A DNA stretch of 16,775 bases, from the NCBI GenBank assembly GCA_017623955.1, contig JAGAOA010000170.1, forward strand, positions 1-16,775, written 5' to 3'. Below are positions 15,309 to 16,775 of the stretch, piece by piece. The notes below the pieces were generated by a model. That model saw nothing but the letters and a program-made list of their open reading frames with translations, ran no database searches and was not told the origin of the DNA. Source of the stretch: Opitutales bacterium (lineage in GTDB: Bacteria; Verrucomicrobiota; Verrucomicrobiae; Opitutales; CAG-312). Both the position numbers and the translations under genes were made by a program. Position 1 is the first letter of the stretch. Each line of letters opens with the position of its first letter.

Positions 15309-15338
15309 TTGACAAATTTTCTAGGGGGGGGGTATTCG
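15309..15338 (+). promoter_or_regulatory. Promoter with poly-G spacer, putatively phase-variable
   Basis: A perfect -35 (TTGACA, 15309-15314) is followed by an 18-base spacer that ends in nine consecutive G (15324-15332), then TATTCG (15333-15338) as a weak -10. An A/T tract (T8A7, 15291-15305) directly upstream could act as an UP element. The expected start is near 15345, with a leader of about 26 bases. Loss or gain of a G by slippage would change the box spacing and so promoter strength, as at the meningococcal porA promoter. Phase variation is inferred. Confidence 0.65.
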
Positions 15339-15357
15339 TTGCTACTGTTGTAATAAG

Positions 15358-15363
15358 AAAGGA
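15358..15363 (+). promoter_or_regulatory. Shine-Dalgarno site of the PEP-CTERM gene
   Basis: AAAGGA lies seven bases before the ATG at 15371 and fixes that start. Confidence 0.65.
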
Positions 15364-15370
15364 TTTTAAA

Positions 15371-16678
15371 ATGAACAAATTTTCAACTTTATTTTCAGCA
15401 TTTCTGTTGGGATCATCAGTATTGGCTTTCGCTGATATTGGAAGTGGAGTAAAAACCGAAAGTGATTATGGCTTGATAGTTCAGTATCCCCAATTTGATA
15501 TTGGTGCAAACGATGTAACTATTACTCATTATCGTGGTTCGGCTCGCCATATAGGTAATAAGGACTTAACATGTTATATAGATGCTCACAATTATACAGG
15601 TACAAAACTTGTTTCTGATGAAACTTCTGGCGGTACAGGTACAAATTGTTTCGGTTTTAATGGTATGGTATTTCGTGCAGATAGCAACGATTACGATATA
15701 ACAATTTCTGCAACAGAAAGAGCTTCTTCTGTTGGTATTTTGACATACGGTATTCATGCCGATAATGTTACTTTAAACGTAAATCTCAGCGGAAAATCAC
15801 ACTTTTCAAATGATGGAAATGCTACAATATCTGCAAAAAATAATGCAATATTAAATTGGAATTCTGCTCAGACTACAGAAGTAAGAAAAGCTTCGTTTAT
15901 TATCGAAGCTGGTTCGGTTCTAAATGCAAAATTCGATAATACTTCTTATAAGACTTACCTTGGTTCAAACTCGTTGGGTGGTAAGTTTACATTTGGTTTG
16001 AATGCCGTAAATGGAACCATTAATCCTGATACACATCATTGGTTCTTCTGGTCTGGAGCATCTTCAATATCGGGACAATCTGCTACTAACAAGTCGAACT
16101 TTAATGGTAGATGGGAAATTTCTCATGGTGCTACTGTGACTGTTAGTGATTCTGATGAAGGTTCTATTATTATAGGTGATTACAATCTCATTATGAGAAG
16201 TTCCACTTTGCAATTAAATTCATCTAACGCATTGGCAATATCTGATACTCAAGGTCAGGAAAATATCACTTTAGAGGTTGGTAAAGATTGTTCGGCTAGA
16301 CTTGAATTAGGTGCTGATAATTCGTTTGAAGGATTGATGCTTAATTCTGCTACTACAAACACTTTGAGCGTTTTATTGGGTGGAAATTCATTAAGCTTTA
16401 GTACTGTTTCAACTGGAATCATTGGTAAGATGTATATTGAAGATTTCTCTGAAAATCTTGTAAAAATTGATTCGATAGACGAAAAATTCTTGGGTGAAGA
16501 TGGTTCTGTTTCTTTCATATTGGCTGGAAGCAAAGAGAATGCGGACTTGGCTCAATCTGTATATTGGGACAAAAATTCAGGATACTTATCTTTGGTTGCA
16601 GTACCAGAGCCAGCCGAATGGGCAATGATATTCGGAGCAATAGCTTTAGCATTTGTAGCCTATCGTCGCCGTAAGTAA
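15371..16678 (+). CDS. PEP-CTERM sorting-domain surface protein
   Basis: A 435-aa exported protein. The N-terminal signal peptide is MNKFSTLFSAFLLGSSVLAF, likely cleaved near residues 21-22. The last 25 residues (411-435) form a PEP-CTERM tail: VPEP, a hydrophobic span including IFGAIALAFVA, and the basic end YRRRK. Exosortase recognises such tails and anchors or releases the protein at the envelope. The central region is rich in Ser, Thr, Asn and Gly with short strand-turn repeats (for example DNVTLNVNLSG, NAILNWNS, NLIMRSSTLQLNSSNALAIS). This suggests a beta-helix like that of autotransporter passengers or adhesins; no enzyme motif is visible. A terminator follows, the promoter has a poly-G spacer, and inverted repeats bracket the gene, one arm covering its stop codon. 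The sorting tail is certain; an adhesin or surface-layer role is a guess. Confidence 0.92.
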   Translation: MNKFSTLFSAFLLGSSVLAFADIGSGVKTESDYGLIVQYPQFDIGANDVTITHYRGSARHIGNKDLTCYIDAHNYTGTKLVSDETSGGTGTNCFGFNGMVFRADSNDYDITISATERASSVGILTYGIHADNVTLNVNLSGKSHFSNDGNATISAKNNAILNWNSAQTTEVRKASFIIEAGSVLNAKFDNTSYKTYLGSNSLGGKFTFGLNAVNGTINPDTHHWFFWSGASSISGQSATNKSNFNGRWEISHGATVTVSDSDEGSIIIGDYNLIMRSSTLQLNSSNALAISDTQGQENITLEVGKDCSARLELGADNSFEGLMLNSATTNTLSVLLGGNSLSFSTVSTGIIGKMYIEDFSENLVKIDSIDEKFLGEDGSVSFILAGSKENADLAQSVYWDKNSGYLSLVAVPEPAEWAMIFGAIALAFVAYRRRK

Positions 16679-16698
16679 AACGTGCGAGACCGCGTTTT
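16674..16698. repeat. Right arm of inverted repeat bracketing the PEP-CTERM gene
   Basis: AGTAAAACGTGCGAGA (16674-16689) and CGCGTTTT (16691-16698), separated by one base, are exact reverse complements of the two blocks at 15172-15210. The arm includes the TAA stop of the PEP-CTERM gene and can fold by itself (AAAACG with CGTTTT). Confidence 0.8.
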
Positions 16699-16775
16699 CT
16701 TTGATGATGAGTTTTAATTTATACTATAAGGCACTTCAACGAAGTGCCTTTTTTTATTAAATAAACTCATCAAAG
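16699..16775. repeat. Inverted repeat surrounding the PEP-CTERM terminator
   Basis: CTTTGATGATGAGTTT (16699-16714) pairs with AAACTCATCAAAG (16763-16775) apart from a three-base bulge, with the terminator hairpin between. The right arm reaches the window end, so it may continue further. Confidence 0.6.
16728..16755 (+). terminator. Terminator after the PEP-CTERM gene
   Basis: AAGGCACTTC (16728-16737) and GAAGTGCCTT (16741-16750) form a perfect 10-bp stem with an AAC loop, followed by T residues to 16755. Confidence 0.9.

Larger units (their letters stand above)
15047..15370. other. Gene-free, repeat-rich intergenic region
   Basis: This 324-base stretch holds no convincing gene. In order it contains a terminator nested in a larger inverted repeat (15069-15161), the left arm of an inverted repeat that recurs at the end of the PEP-CTERM gene (15172-15210), about 80 bases without visible structure, an A/T tract (15291-15305) and a promoter with a nine-G spacer (15309-15338). 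Open frames across it on the minus strand run into lpoB and the repeats and look spurious. Confidence 0.8.

Overview
The window is AT-rich bacterial chromosome with short intergenic gaps. It most likely comes from a gut-type member of the PVC group, with Verrucomicrobiota (Opitutales/Puniceicoccales-like) as my best guess. The main reason is the last gene, whose C-terminus is a typical PEP-CTERM sorting tail: VPEP, a hydrophobic helix, then YRRRK. An anaerobic type of pyruvate:ferredoxin oxidoreductase and a patchy use of Shine-Dalgarno sites fit this. The assignment is inference; there is no rRNA in the window.

Layout. (1) Bases 1-1124 hold the 3' part of a pyruvate:ferredoxin oxidoreductase gene, closed by a strong hairpin terminator. 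(2) Bases 1189-5791 look like a carbohydrate-use locus: an AraC-family regulator (minus strand) diverges from two tandem, paralogous secreted proteins of about 600 aa that look like TIM-barrel glycosidases of an uncharacterised family. (3) A tatD-family gene (minus) converges on that pair across a complex hairpin. (4) Bases 6847-12282 form a tightly packed six-gene plus-strand operon: trxB, prmA, a YhaM-like exoribonuclease, rdgB, an exported aldose 1-epimerase, and a DEDDh exonuclease fused to a BRCT domain. The last gene appears to start at an ATA codon. An A/T-rich terminator ends the run. (5) An initiator tRNA-fMet has its own promoter and terminator. (6) Bases 12601-15046 encode three consecutive lipoproteins: a COG3014-family protein, a YcfL/DUF1425 protein and an LpoB-like penicillin-binding-protein activator, a cell-envelope operon resembling a gammaproteobacterial arrangement. 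(7) Bases 15047-15370 are a gene-free, repeat-rich regulatory stretch, followed by the PEP-CTERM surface protein gene (15371-16678) and its terminator.

The most notable signals are at the PEP-CTERM locus. A run of nine G residues sits between a consensus -35 (TTGACA) and a weak -10, which is the classic architecture of a phase-variable promoter. The gene and promoter are also bracketed by a perfect 16-bp inverted repeat with a further 8-bp matching block on each side. Other points worth checking are the ATA start of the exonuclease-BRCT gene, a weakened 'three G:C' signature in the initiator tRNA, a substitution beside the thiamine-diphosphate/Mg site of the oxidoreductase, and several terminator hairpins nested inside larger inverted repeats.
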